From NCBI RefSeq assembly GCF_021462225.1, contig NC_061795.1, positions 48,227,880 to 48,291,879 of the forward strand: a stretch of DNA of 64,000 bases. The letters run 5' to 3'. The notes beneath the pieces are model-generated. The model made no database searches. It worked only from the letters and a program-made list of their open reading frames with translations, and was not told where the DNA came from. Shown one piece after another: positions 19,005 to 30,809 of this stretch. Both the position numbers and the translations under genes were made by a program. The stretch's first letter is position 1, and each line of letters begins with the position of its first letter. Source of the stretch: Girardinichthys multiradiatus. Lineage: Eukaryota; Chordata; Actinopteri; Cyprinodontiformes; Goodeidae.

Positions 19005-21645
19005 TTCAGTTTTATTTATAAAGCGCCAATTCACAACACGTCGTCTCAAGGCTCTTCACAAAGGGTTTGGTATGGTGCGAGGTTGTTGGAGAGGTTAGAT
19101 TAAACTACTGAGTGTTAAGAGTTTGCCCATTTTAGAATGAGCTATGTGTAGCTGTACTAAGTAAAATAATAAAATGATAAAGTTTGTCCATCTAGAGCCC
19201 ACTGGTGGCCATTGTTATACTAAAAACCACAAGGATTGGGATACCTCTCTCTGTTAGACTGATTATAACCATTGGAAAAGAGAAGGGGTCATACAGGTAG
19301 CAGAAATGGAGGGTGTGTTTGGACCTCAACCATAACTGAGCCGGTTTAGGCTAAACCCGACTCCCCCTTACTCCATCCAACAGGGAGGGAGGAAGGCAGA
19401 AGTACAAATTATTGGTGAGTGTTGTTTCCTGTTGCATTGTGTGAAAGGTGGGTAAAATGGGTGAAGTCAATTCAATCAAATCATATAGATTTCAAGTCAG
19501 GTTCATACATTCCAATTTATCCTAACCATTGAACAGTTCAGTCAGATTCAGTTATTTATTCAAATTGGATAAAAAGTTTTTCTATCTAAGGAAACCCAGC
19601 AGATTGCATCCAGTCAGTGACTTGCAGCATTCACTCCTCCTGGATGAGCATGTAGAGACAGTGGACAGTCACTGGCGTTGACTTTGCAGCAATCCCTCAT
19701 ACTGAGCATGCATGTAGCGACAGTGGAGAGGAAAAACTCCCTTTTAACAGGAAGAAACCTCCAGCAGAACCAGAACAAGGCTCAGTGTGAGCGGCCATCT
19801 GCCACGACCGACTGGGGGTTTGAGAGAACAGAGCAGAGACACAAGGAGAACAAAGAAGCACTGATCCAGGAGTACTTTCTATGGGAAGGAAAAGTAAATG
19901 TTAATGGATGTAGCTCCTTTAGTCATTTCATCTTGAAAGAAAAGAGTGAAAGAGAGCACATAAAATTAGTTACAGTAAAAGCTCAGTCAGTAGGAGAGAG
20001 AAAGGGTTAAACACTGAAAGACAGGGCTATGTGGATCATCTGTAGAAGGTGAGCATTAAGTTGTTGCCAGCAGAAGCTTGGACGATGCCCCTCTCCAGAA
20101 AGGTGTCACAGGTAGACACAGAGCCAGGCCAGGTGTAGCTTCTAGGAAGAGAAAAGAGAGAACAAAAAGTTAAAAACTGAAATAACAGGAAATAATGCAA
20201 AATTGGAGAGTAGTGTGAGAATGTAAGAGAGAGTGAAAGTGGTCATTATGTCCTCCAGCAGCCTAAGCCTATAGCAGCATAACTACAGAGATAACTCAGG
20301 ATAACCTAAGCTACTCTAACTATAAGCTTTATCAAAAAGGAAAGTTTTAAGCCTAGCCTTAAAAGTAGACAGGGTGTCTGCCTCACGGACTAAAACTGGG
20401 AGCTGGTTCCACAGGAGAGGAGCCTGATAACTAAAGGATCTGCCTCCCATTCTACTTCTAGAGACTCTAGGAAGCACCAGTAAACCTGCAGTCTGAGAAC
20501 GAAGTGCTCTGTTAGGAACATATGGACCAATCAGATCTCTGATGTATGATGGAGCTAGATCATTAAGGGCTTTATATGTGAGGAGGAGAATTTTAAATTC
20601 TATTCTGAATTTAACAGGGAGCCAATGAAGGGAAGCTAAAATAGGAGAAATATGATCTATCTTTTTAATTTTCATCAGAACTCTTGCTGCAGCATTTTGA
20701 ATCAGCTGAAGTCTTTTAACTGCATTTTGTGGACATCCTGATAGTAAAGAATTACAATAGTCCAGCCTTGAAGTAACAAATGCATGGACTAGTTTTTCAG
20801 CGTCACTCCTGGATAGGATATTTCTAATTTTGGCAATGTTCTGGAGATGAAAGAAGGAAATCCTAGAAACCTGTTTAATATGGGATTTAAATGACATGTC
20901 CTGGTCAAAAATAACATCAAGGTTTTTTATTTTATTATCAGAGGTCAATTTAATGCCATCCAGGTTAAGTGATTGACTAAGCAGTTTCTTTTTTAAAGAC
21001 TCCGGTCCAAAGACGACAACTTCTGTCTTGTCTGAATTTAGAAGTAGAAAATTTAAAGTCATCCAAGTTTTTATGTCTTCAAGACATGCTTGTAGTCTAT
21101 CTAACTGGTTGGGTTCATCAGGATTTATGGAGAAGTAAAGCTGAGTATCATCAGCGTAACAGTGAAAATTTATCCTATGCTGCCTGATAATTTGATCTAT
21201 TGGAAGCATATATATAGTAAAGAGAATTGGCCCAAGTACTGAGCCCTGTGGTACTCCACAATTAACCCTGGAGTTTAAAGATGATTTATCATTTACATGA
21301 ACAAACTGGAATCTGTCAGACAAATAAGATTTAAACCAGCCTAGCGCTGTTCCCCTGATCCCTACAGCATATTCCAGCCTTTTTAAGAGAATATTATGGT
21401 CGACTGTATCAAATGCAGCACTGAGACCTAACAGAACCAGAACAGACACAAGTCCATTATCTGAGGCCATAAGAATATCATTAGTGACTTTCAGCAGAGC
21501 TGTTTCAGTGCTATGATGAGCTCTGAAACCTGACTGAAACTCTTCAAACAGGTCATTGTTGTATAAATGTTCACACATTTGATTAGCAACTATTTTCTCA
21601 AGACTTTTAGATAAGAATGGAAGATTGGATATAGGTCTGTAATTT
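19005..21645 (-). mobile_element. L2-type LINE, 5'-truncated
   Basis: The element is read on the minus strand. The reverse-transcriptase frame lies at 20316-21640. Its downstream untranslated part runs towards 19005, where TTCAGTTTTATTTATAAAGC and AAGGCTCTTCACAAAGG are typical of the 3' ends of these elements in fishes. The 5' end breaks off inside the reverse transcriptase near 21640, so the endonuclease domain is missing, the usual outcome of incomplete target-primed reverse transcription. The 3' boundary is approximate. Confidence 0.88.
20316..21640 (-). pseudogene. LINE reverse transcriptase, N-terminally truncated
   Basis: An open frame of more than 420 codons starts within NYRPISNLPF (just upstream of the first ATG at 21578) and ends FKARLKTFLFDKAYS. 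Motifs in order are FQSGFRAHHSTETALLKV, LGLSAAFDTVDH (motif A), GVPQGSVLGPILF (motif B), CYADDTQLYF (motif C) and the C-terminal ASLHWLPVKFRIEFKILLL typical of L2-like elements. Motif A usually reads D-L-S-A-A-F-D; here the first Asp, a catalytic metal ligand, is Gly (codon GGT near 21427-21429). With the missing 5' half this makes the copy inactive although the frame is still open. Confidence 0.9.
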
Positions 21646-21649
21646 TTTA

Positions 21650-21985
21650 AACAACAAACTGGCCTTACTTAAACCCCATGGAGAATGTACGGGTTTTGTC
21701 AAGAGGGAGATAAAAGACACCAGAAACAACTATGCAGATGACCTGAAGCAGCTAATAAAGCAACCTGGACTTCCTGTACACCTCAGCAGAACCACAGGCT
21801 GATCACCTCCATGCCACGCTGCAATGATGCAATAATTCATGCAAAAGGAGCCCAGACTAAGTACTGAGTGCTGATACTGCACAGTACATGGACAAACTGT
21901 TGACTCCAAATTTCTGTATTACATATTATACAAATAGAGTCAGATCTTTCTTCAGTCTCAAACTTAATCAGAAAGCTAAATTCTG
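21650..21985 (+). mobile_element. Decayed Tc1-like transposase C-terminus
   Basis: CTTAAACCCCATGGAGAATG (21669) is a decayed [15 protein letters not shown] block. It is followed by the usual C-terminal tail, CACAGGCTGATCACCTCCAT (21794) and GACTAAGTACTGAGTGCTGA. It abuts the truncated end of the LINE. Only the last quarter of the gene and some 3' flank remain. Confidence 0.75.
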
Positions 21986-22929
21986 GTTTTCATGAGAAAA
22001 CTTTAATCATCAAAATTAAGAGAAATAAGCACTGTTTGTGTAGTGAATGTAGACAATGTGTGAGTTTCACGTTTTTAATGATGTTCTATTAAGGCACACA
22101 TATGGTAGGTTTAGTTGTTACCACAAACAGTCAGCAGGTGTCAGCAGATTACAAGAAAATGACCTGCAGTAGCTGCACTCCAGGGTTGGCCAGGTGAAGG
22201 TAACTGGTTTTGTTTCCATAAAGAAGCAATTGTATAATATTAGTAATAAGTAGTAATTAGAAATTAGTAAACAAATATCACATAACTACATAGCTGGGTA
22301 TAAAATATACGAACAGTCTGGATGAAAATGAAATTTGTTTTTCCTAACAAAAGCTAATTTCAGCCCTAAAATAGAAAATCCTAAAATCCATACATTTAGA
22401 AAATCAGGAGCTAATATTTGCAGTAAAGTGTGGATTTGGTTTTAGGTTGAAAGTGGACCTTCTTCTTGAGTTCTGTTTCATCCCATCACAGGTTCTACAG
22501 CAGCTAAAGACTCATCAAATCTCTTTGAACTGACTCCACAGAGGGTGGCTCAGTATTACACTGCACACTCTTTTGCAGTTAAGCTGGGAACATTTATTTT
22601 ATACCCACAGACAACTTGTCAGGGTCAGTTTTCCTACATGTTTGTTACGTAGTTGTAAATTTAATCCAGATAAAAATCAACCTTAATGAATGCCAGCTGA
22701 TCCCATTGATTATTGTGCCTCTTATGATGTCATCACCCCAAATACAGTAGAATTGGAAGGTAAATGTTTCTACACCGTGCTTTTGTTAATCTTAAATCTT
22801 TTGTGAAACCCTGCCGCGAAAAGTACCACTTTTTATGTCCGGCTGTGTTTTAATGGCATTATATGTATGTATCCTAATAGATAGGAATATCTTCAAAACC
22901 TACATTTGTTTTACAAATCCAATTCAATA

Positions 22930-23800
22930 ATTGAAACTCAGACATAGCTTCATTACACGCAGTGTAATAGACAATGGTGAGTGTTATTTGTATTTCAATC
23001 ATTTATTTCAGAGAATTTATGATTACGGCCCACAGCAAGTAAAAACCCAAAATTCAGGCTTTTTGAAAATGTTATTAAATTAGAGCAAGTTAAACGGGAT
23101 TTGTAATTACAGACATTTCCAGCTATTAAAAAGTATTTCCTTATGTTGTATTTACTCAGTATTTGCCTTGGGCAGTACTGTGTCTTTCCTTTTGCATAAA
23201 TTACCAGATCAGTGCAATGTGAGATGGAGGTGTCATAGATTCTGCAGTGGGTTTGGGTCAGCCCAGTTTGCTGGCCAGTCAAGTGCAGTGACACCATGGT
23301 CATTAAAGCAGGTATTGGTGCCATTGTCAGCACGGGCAGATAGAAAATCCTGCTGGAAAATGAAATCAGCGTAAATGTGTCAGAAGAGTGAAGCATTCAG
23401 TGTTTTAGATTTCTTGGTTCACATTTTCTCACAGTTCACCGTTTTTCCTTCCACTTAACTTTCCATCCAAATGCTTGGCTCCGATGACATTTTGTGGCTT
23501 ACAATCCACATAGTGTGTTCCACAGATGTCAATGAACATCTGTGGAACAACTGTGAGGTCAGCTGTGTTCTCTGTGATTATTTAGGCCTTAACATAACCT
23601 TTCTGCATTAAAATAACTTTTTATTGGTTTCATGTAACATTTTAATTTTCTGAGAAAATGAATTTTGGGTTTTTATTAGCTGTGAGCCATAATCATACCA
23701 AATTATAGAAATAAAAGCTTCAAATATATCACTGTGTAATTAATCCCTGAATTTCACTCAGAATTATTTAGTGAAGTAAGTGAACTTTTCAACAATATTT
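22930..23800 (-). mobile_element. Old Tc1-like transposon remnant
   Basis: The minus strand carries decayed transposase sequence. On the + strand this appears as GGTTTGGGTCAGCCCAGTTT, GCTGGCCAGTCAAGTGCAGT and GACACCATGGTCATTAAAGC (23250-23310), matching the same region of the element at 7612-9216. Outer parts (AAAACCCAAAATTC near 23041 and GAATTTTGGGTTTTTATTAG near 23660) resemble its subterminal repeats. It is much more diverged than the 7.6- and 54-kb copies. Confidence 0.75.
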
Positions 23801-24456
23801 TAAATTTGCTGTATGTGGGTTTGTGAAACAAATACACCACTGGAAAATACATTCTCCTGTACGTCTTGTGTTTCCTGCAGAATTTTATGGAGTCCTGTGT
23901 TGCCCCGTTGCTTCCTGCCCTTCTCTGTGGGGTCTAAACCCCCACCCATCTTCCCAAAACGTAATCCCGTCTGCATGTTGTCAAGCTCAGCCCATCATAG
24001 AACAACAAGAGCACACCCAGGAGTTAATCTGGATCATGATGGTAATTACCGCCTGGTTGTCCAGTCTGTAAGAGGGCAGGGAGGAGTCAGATTGGCGTCT
24101 CTACCCACTGACCTTGGAGAGAAGAGGCGAGGGGGGGGGGAGAGAGAAGCCGAAAGAGGCAGATCCAGCCCTGAGCACACTGACAGAGTTTCACCACCTC
24201 AGATCTGTGTGTTTTTCTCTGTGTCTGGACAGGGGAGGAGGATCAGTGTGACAGAAATCCTTTGACAGAAGATTTCTTTCTCTTTAAGGTGACCTCAGCA
24301 CAGATTTGGGAAGCCCTTGCGAGGAGACTGCCATCAGATTGCCATTCACTGTGAGTACATGTGTGTTTATGTGTGGGAGTGGTTGTAATGAGAGCCACAT
24401 TTCAGGAATGTCTGCACGCAATCAGAAGAGTTTCTCGATCAGACAGGGTGTCCTGT

Positions 24457-24493
24457 CACCAGGAGAGCACGCAGTCTGGGTGCTCTCCTGGTG
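24457..24493. repeat. Perfect 13-bp inverted repeat (hairpin)
   Basis: CACCAGGAGAGCA and its exact reverse complement TGCTCTCCTGGTG are separated by 11 bases. The stem is GC-rich and would be stable in RNA. It is shorter than a typical microRNA precursor, and I see no flanking gene structure. Confidence 0.6.
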
Positions 24494-25179
24494 TTGCCAG
24501 CACTTGATGCAGTCTAGCTGCTGACATCTTGGTGTTGTTTACATCAGAGGTACTGTTCCTTTAAGCAAAAAAAGGGTTTCCTGTGACAGCCTATTGGTAG
24601 ATGGACGTTTTTGTTGCATGGTGTTGCTGTCGGAGGATGTGGTTCTCGCCCTTATGTTTACCACTGGAGCTTTTGCTATTAGGCAATTCTCTTCAAGCTG
24701 TGCTCTGACGTAGTGTCAGACTTGCTGCTGCCTCTAGGATGTGTTGAAGGCAGCAGGATTGGTTGGTTGGCTGCAACACACTGCACCATCCAGTCATCTT
24801 CTGCAGTGCGTAGCTTAAGAGCCAACTGGCAGTGTTTCCAGTATAAATCAACATAAACCAGTTTGTGCTGTTTCAACCCCCTTTCCCTGTCAGTCACGGG
24901 TGATGTTTGCAGCTGGTTTTTGTCTATTAGGAAAGGCAAATGTACTTTAATGAAGCCAGACATGCGTCAGGTAACTCAAGGTGATTTAAAAAAATGAAAG
25001 AATTGAGATAAAGAAATTTACTAGAAAGACAAGAAATACATTAAAACCCACATTTAAGCTTCAAATAAACAAACATTAAAAAGTAAATAAGAAATGCTAA
25101 AAATATTGAGAAGCTGCAGTGAACGGTAATGTTTCATTCCAGATTTAAATAAGCCAACAGTTTCTATACATCATCCATT

Positions 25180-25440
25180 CTTATTATGAAGGTTTCTTCA
25201 AAGAGCCGTTGTAGATGCTGATGGCTGTGGGCAGGAAGGATCTCCTGTAGCGCTCCGTCTTACAGCAGATCTGAAGAAGCCTCTGACTGAAGACACTCTG
25301 TTGTTGTAGGACAGTCTGATGAAGAGGATGCTCAGGGTTCTCCATAATGTTCTTCATTTTATGAAGAATCCGTCTTTCCACAATGATCTCCAGAGGTTCC
25401 AGAAGACGGTTGATGGTTTCTGAGGTGTTCCAGCACCTTA
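25180..25440 (-). mobile_element. LINE 3'-terminal fragment (reverse transcriptase C-terminus)
   Basis: On the minus strand the translation reads RRILHKMKNIMENPEHPL, then SVFSQRLLQICCKTERYR and RRSFLPTAISIYN. I recognise this as the C-terminal tail of a common fish non-LTR retrotransposon. Nothing upstream of it survives. The clade is not certain; it differs from both the L2 copy at 20.3 kb and the Rex1 copy at 62 kb. Confidence 0.72.
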
Positions 25441-26704
25441 GAAACTATCAACAAGATTAGTTAGTTTTGACTTAAACTTTGTTCTTTAATAAACAGGGAG
25501 CCATTGCTTTGATTTAAGGACTTGTGTGGTACAATCCATTTTCCTGGTGTTGATCAGGACTCAAGGAGCTACATTTCAGAAGAGTTAAATTGATTAAAGG
25601 TACTGTAAGGTTGTATGTATTGTAAAACATGTTTTAGCACTCTATGATCTGAGCTAGCCATCTCTTGTGGATACTGAATAAAAGTGGCCCGAGAAAGAAG
25701 CCTTGAAGAACCCCAGAAGTGATCTTTGTTTGCTCACATTTATATTTGCTAACTGACACAAAGCACTCCTGGTCTGCCCAATAAGATCTGAACTAGTTTA
25801 GGACAGTACAATCCCACTAACATATGTCAGAGTATGAGTCAGGATGTGATGATAAACTGCGCCAAAAACCAACACAGAAGAAATAGATGTATCACTGACT
25901 AACAAGCACTGAAAAGATTTTTTGATCAAAGGAGTACATTTGTTGGTAAACTGCCATCTCAATGAACTATGTCCAGAAAGCTAGGTTTTAAATTCCTCCC
26001 CAACTCCTTCCAGTTATCCTGGATATCCTTGCTCTGGAATTGGGTTGTTTTCTTGTTTCACCATCTCACGCTGGCTGCAGGAAACAGCAGTTTTAGGGAT
26101 GCTTGAATGTTATGTTCTGTGTCAGAGGAAATGTAGGATAGAGAAGAAAAGGTTGTAGTGGGACAATGCTACTCTACATACTGCTACATGGCACAGAACT
26201 GCATTTTGCTAAATTTAGAGCCAGAAATCAGCTGCTTCAGATGCACAAGGACACTGCGGTGCGTCGGGTCAGGTAGCTCCGGCCTAAACTCACTCATCTC
26301 TTGTTTCCAGTGGGCCTCAAGGTCAAAGAAGCAGATCATCTGTTTCTCTGTCCCTCCCTTCCTACCAGGCTCCACTGTAATCAGAAAACACTGAGTGATA
26401 TTGTGTCCTGCACTGTGCTGAGTAGGAGGTAACACTCGTGATGCGTAAAGGGGGAGGTGAATAGCTGTCATTCATGACCAATGACCATTTGCTCAGCAGC
26501 TGCCATATGCTCTGACTTCAGACACTGATCCTGCCTGTCAGCTGCTGCTGGTCGTCTTCTGCAGGCCAAACCGTTGCCCCTTTTGCTCAGAGGAGAGAAC
26601 ATTAAGTATATTTATTCTACCTTAAGAGCAACATGGTGAAGTGGAAGCTCTTAGATCATTTGCATTCAAAAACTAAGACTGCTGTGTCTTTTCTTTGTTT
26701 TTTG

Positions 26705-26811
26705 CTGAACATTCAATACTTTGTAGAGAAGCCTGTTTTTGGTTATGATAGCTTCAGCATGTCTCTCTCATAGAGCAACTAGTCCCATGCAATGCTGGGG
26801 TCAAATTTTGA
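26705..26811 (-). repeat. Inverted repeat A (partner at 30300-30406)
   Basis: These 107 bases are the reverse complement of 30300-30406 with about two mismatches. They contain the 3' end of a Tc1-like transposase gene, reading ...STKY-stop on the minus strand (TCAATACTTTGTAGA near 26713). At the partner site the same piece is joined directly to repeat C; here it is inverted relative to C. Confidence 0.88.
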
Positions 26812-27348
26812 GGATCAGCTGTAGCTCACCGGGAACCTTTCTCACTGCAATTAAGTTTCCCAAAAGAACATCTATGTCACAGGAAGCAGCAAAAAACTGA
26901 AGCAGCAAGCATGTTCTGTACTGATTCCCTGTGCCATTCCACTTTATTACACATATTTTATGAATTAGTTTGTGTTTATTTCTCTTTATATCTGGATTAC
27001 CTGGGTTCAGTAATTACCAAAATATCTGGGGTTGGAAATATTGTATATATGTTTTCCTCCATTGTAAGTTCCAAAGTGTGAAAGGATGACTCAGGGAAAA
27101 GGGATTCAGCCTTTCCTTAGTTCGTCATGATGCAGATGTTCTTTTGACTGCAGGAGTTGATTCAGGGGCGTCGCATTGGTCCTTGATGAATGAGAACCTG
27201 CTCTGAGGTGTAAACCTATCCAAACTATTTTAGTTTAGGAGGAAAATCAAAAGGCTTGCTTTGAGAACAAATGAGTGGGTCGATGTTGGATTATGAGCGG
27301 TGTGTTAATTGCAGTGAGAAAAGTTCCCGGTGAGCTACAGCTGATCCT
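26811..27348. mobile_element. 538-bp unit bounded by 44-bp inverted repeats
   Basis: Bases 26811-26854 (starting AGGATCAGCTGTAGCTCACC) and 27305-27348 are reverse complements with one mismatch. Most of repeat C lies between them. The layout is that of a small non-autonomous element or a local inverted duplication. I see no clear target-site duplication, so its mobility is not shown. Confidence 0.7.
26909..27306 (+). repeat. Direct repeat C, copy 1 (398 bp)
   Basis: The segment matches 30410-30807 base for base at a constant offset of 3501, with two substitutions noticed and no gap. It begins GCATGTTCTGTACTGATTCC and ends GAGCGGTGTGTT. There is no coding content. Confidence 0.93.
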
Positions 27349-27489
27349 CTGACAATGTTAATCTCTGCAGACAGACACTGGATATCTCTACATGGCGGTC
27401 CAGTAGATTACCTGCTGTGGATGCTTTAAGGGCAGCCAGCAACAGCAGGCCACATGTTTAAACCACAAACTTTAGCCTATTCTACTGTG

Positions 27490-28250
27490 ATTTTATGTAA
27501 AGGACCATCACAAATAGAACATACCTATGAAGTGGAGAGAACATTAGTTTAACTTAAATGACCTTTATGACAATTAAGACCAAGGAACACAGCAGACAGG
27601 TCAGGGAGAAAGGTCTTGAGATATTTAAAGCAGGGTTAAGTTCTACAACAGTACCCCAAGCTTTGAACATCTCACAGAGCTCCGTTCAATCCATCATCTG
27701 AACATGAAAAGAGGACAGATCAACTGCAGACCTACCAAGACATGGATGTTCACCTAAACTGACAGGCTGGAGGAGGAGAGCATTAATCAGACAAGCAACT
27801 GAGATCCATCGTAACTCTGGAGAAGCTGCAGAGATCCAAAACTCAGGTTAGAGAATCTGTCGAAAGAAAGCTGTTATAAGTCATATTTGCGGTTTGCCAC
27901 AAATCATGCAGGAGAATGTACATTTTTGGCCTACATGTGAAACACAGCAGAAAACTAACACTGCACTTCACCCTGAACATCACATCCCACCTCGATGGTG
28001 ACAGCATCATGTTGTGGGCATTCTGGGCTAAGATGATAGGAAGATGGATGGAGCTAAATCCAGGACAGTTCTGGAAGAGAACCAGCTAGAGGCTGCAGAA
28101 GACTTGAGACTGGGGTGGAGGTTCACCTTCCAGCAGGATAATAACCCTGAACATACAGCCAGAGCTACGGTAGCTTAGCACATTCATGTGTTAGAATGGC
28201 CCAGTCAAAGAGCAGACCTAAAACCTAAATGTGGTGAAAACACAGAAAGA
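27490..28250 (+). mobile_element. Decayed Tc1-like transposon, internally deleted
   Basis: From GACCAAGGAACACAGCAGAC (27580) through CCAAGACATGGATGTTCACC (27736), CAGCATCATGTTGTGGGCAT (28002), ACTTGAGACTGGGGTGGAGG (28102) and TTAGAATGGCCCAGTCAAAG (28191), the order follows a fish Tc1 transposase gene on the + strand. Internal segments are missing and the 3' end is cut off. It is the same family as 830-1740. Confidence 0.85.
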
Positions 28251-28259
28251 ATGTAATTA

Positions 28260-29735
28260 TATTCTGTTTTGGTCTTGGTGAAACAAATCATGGACAGCAC
28301 TTTGAAAGTCTTTGGAGCAGATTTTTATTGCTGCAGCACACATTATTGTTCCTGTGATTCCTTAGAACTGATTGTGGATAGCCTATAACCACACATAGCT
28401 CCATAAATAATCACAGAACATGCATCTGTATGCAGTGACATCCATTAAGCAACCGCAGGATCCAAAATAATTTGGATTCCTGAACACAGAAACACAACCA
28501 GTAACATTTGTTTGGCAGCTATATTTTGAAAAATCAGGACATAGATTCCCGTCTGTGTCTGACTGATAAATAATCTGTTTTTGCTGAGCAGTTTGTTGCT
28601 GCTGTTTGCTTCCTGTCCCTACTGATGAGGAAGATGCAGCTTAGCTGACCTCATCAGCAGACATCAGCTGCTCTCAGCATCTATTGAAAGACAAGTGGCT
28701 AAACGGGGACAACAAGGGAGGAAAAGTTTCAAAAACTCATGAAGGAAATTATGTCTCTACAGATCTGGGTTTGTATTTCCACATGAGCCCATCTTGGGAG
28801 ATGATCTATAAACATTATTTCATAATGTCTTACTAAGTTAATAAATCAACCAGACAGCTTTTACATCACAAACTTTATTTGTTTTAGTGAATATCTGATT
28901 CTTTAGAAAGAACAATGATCAGGTTATAAGGATTATGATTATTGATTAATTAATATTCATCAAGAATTATAATTTAAAATCATAATTTGAAAATATTTTA
29001 TTTCTTAACCAAAAATCATTACTTACGAATAGAAATCAGAGATGTCCACTGGTGTTGTGATTATGGGCTCAAAGCTCTTTAATAATTACAAATTATTAAC
29101 CAAAACCACCAACTGTCACTGTTTATTCAACCACTTCACCGAAGGTGGGTGAACTTTGACCTTGTTTTGACAGATAAATCAGTCTTGCACGAAATAAACA
29201 CAAATGCTTCTCTTAATTATATATATGAAGATTTATTGAAGCCAAATAATCCTGATATACCATTATTCTGGTCCAAAAACCTTCACCTAACTAACAAGCA
29301 CTATTCTACACAAAAGGAATAACAATGACTACCTAACAATGATAATAAAATAAAAACATATATGCGCATTTAGTGTCTATGAAGATCAAACCAGAAAACC
29401 TAGGATGTAGCTGCTTCTTTGTCCCATTTCTCCCTGGAATATTTTAATTACTACCAGAAAAATATGTGTTGAACATGTCAAGGTTTTTCTCAGTAAATTG
29501 ATTTCTGATGGGGCTACTGATATGAAACTCACCAAATTCATATTTTTAGCTCTGTGTGATGAAGTGGGATGACACAAGGAATTATTACTGAACCTGTAAA
29601 GATGCGCAAAAAGATGTTGAAAGCCAAGAAGCCATTTAAAATCAAAGTGTTTAGAAAGTACCCTACCTTCTATCCATTCCAATAATCAGCTGGTTTAATC
29701 CAAAATGATGGTCTATAAAAAGCATCTCATAATGG
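28260..29735. other. Intergenic, nothing recognised
   Basis: AT-rich DNA without a recognisable gene or repeat family. A reading frame at 29386-29682 (minus) has no supporting motif. Confidence 0.45.
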
Positions 29736-29739
29736 GGAA

Positions 29740-30406
29740 ACATAATAAGCTCTCAAGCTCCTTACAACCTTAATGTTGCAAAGCAATGGAAGCACTGATG
29801 ACAGACATTTTTCCAAATGTCTCAATGTTCCAGTGAGCTTTGGAGCCATAACCCAGGACAGGAGACGCTGTATCATAAACAAGCAGTGAGAATGTGCTCC
29901 TCGCAGGTTTCTCACAGAGGAGACAAAAGAATAATCAGAGGAGTAGACCAAGAAGCACTCATAGAGAGCTTCAGAACAACTAGTGAATACTGCAATTGTT
30001 TTAAACAAAACAATAAGTAATGCATTAGGTGCCATGACATCTATGCACGCTCGCTGCGCAAGACTTCACTGCAGAAGAAAAAGCATCTTAAGGTTAGCTG
30101 CAAAACATTTATTGAAATATTGTCAGAATCTCATCTGAGAAGAAAATACCAAATGTACCTTTGGAACCATGGAGACTCTCTGCAGCTTCCAGAGAAAGAA
30201 AATAAAGTTGGATGGTCCACTCAGTCACTCGACTTGAATCCAATTGAAAGTCTGTGTAAAGAACTTTAAGATCTCAAGAAATTTGGGTAAAAGAATGGGT
30301 CAAAATTTGACCCCAGCATTGCATGGGACTAGTCACTCTATGAGAGAGACATGCTGAAGCTATCATAACCAAAAACAGGCTTCTCTACAAAGTATTGAAT
30401 GTTCAG
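29740..30406 (+). mobile_element. Decayed Tc1-like transposon with C-terminal transposase
   Basis: On the + strand the decayed protein ends with WNHGDSLQLPEKENKVGW, STQSLDLNPIESLCKEL (the LNPIE block) and ...GFSTKY-stop at about 30389-30394. Frameshifts and stops occur. Its last 107 bases form the partner of inverted repeat A and pass directly into repeat C copy 2. Confidence 0.8.
30300..30406 (+). repeat. Inverted repeat A partner
   Basis: Reverse complement of 26705-26811. It encodes the transposase C-terminus and precedes repeat C copy 2. This appears to be the original order, because the transposase stop codon here leads into its own 3' flank. Confidence 0.88.
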
Positions 30407-30409
30407 TAA

Positions 30410-30807
30410 GCATGTTCTGTACTGATTCCCTGTGCCATTCCACTTTATTACACATATTTTATGAATTAGTTTGTGTTTATTTCTCTTTATATCTGGATTA
30501 CCTGGGTTCAGCAATTACCAAAATATCTGGGGTTAGAAATATTGTATATATGTTTTCCTCCATTGTAAGTTCCAAAGTGTGAAAGGATGACTCAGGGAAA
30601 AGGGATTCAGCCTTTCCTTAGTTCGTCATGATGCAGATGTTCTTTTGACTGCAGGAGTTGATTCAGGGGCGTCGCATTGGTCCTTGATGAATGAGAACCT
30701 GCTCTGAGGTGTAAACCTATCCAAACTATTTTAGTTTAGGAGGAAAATCAAAAGGCTTGCTTTGAGAACAAATGAGTGGGTCGATGTTGGATTATGAGCG
30801 GTGTGTT
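30410..30807 (+). repeat. Direct repeat C, copy 2 (398 bp)
   Basis: Matches 26909-27306 with two substitutions noticed (C for T in GTTCAG[C/T]AATTACC; A for G in GGGGTT[A/G]GAAAT). Flanks after it differ completely (CAGCAGACATATGG here). Confidence 0.93.
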
Positions 30808-30809
30808 CA

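Noticed and set aside
23813..24265. 150-codon frame with cysteine- and arginine-rich product
   Set aside because: No recognisable domain; it crosses a long G homopolymer and lacks splice or promoter context.
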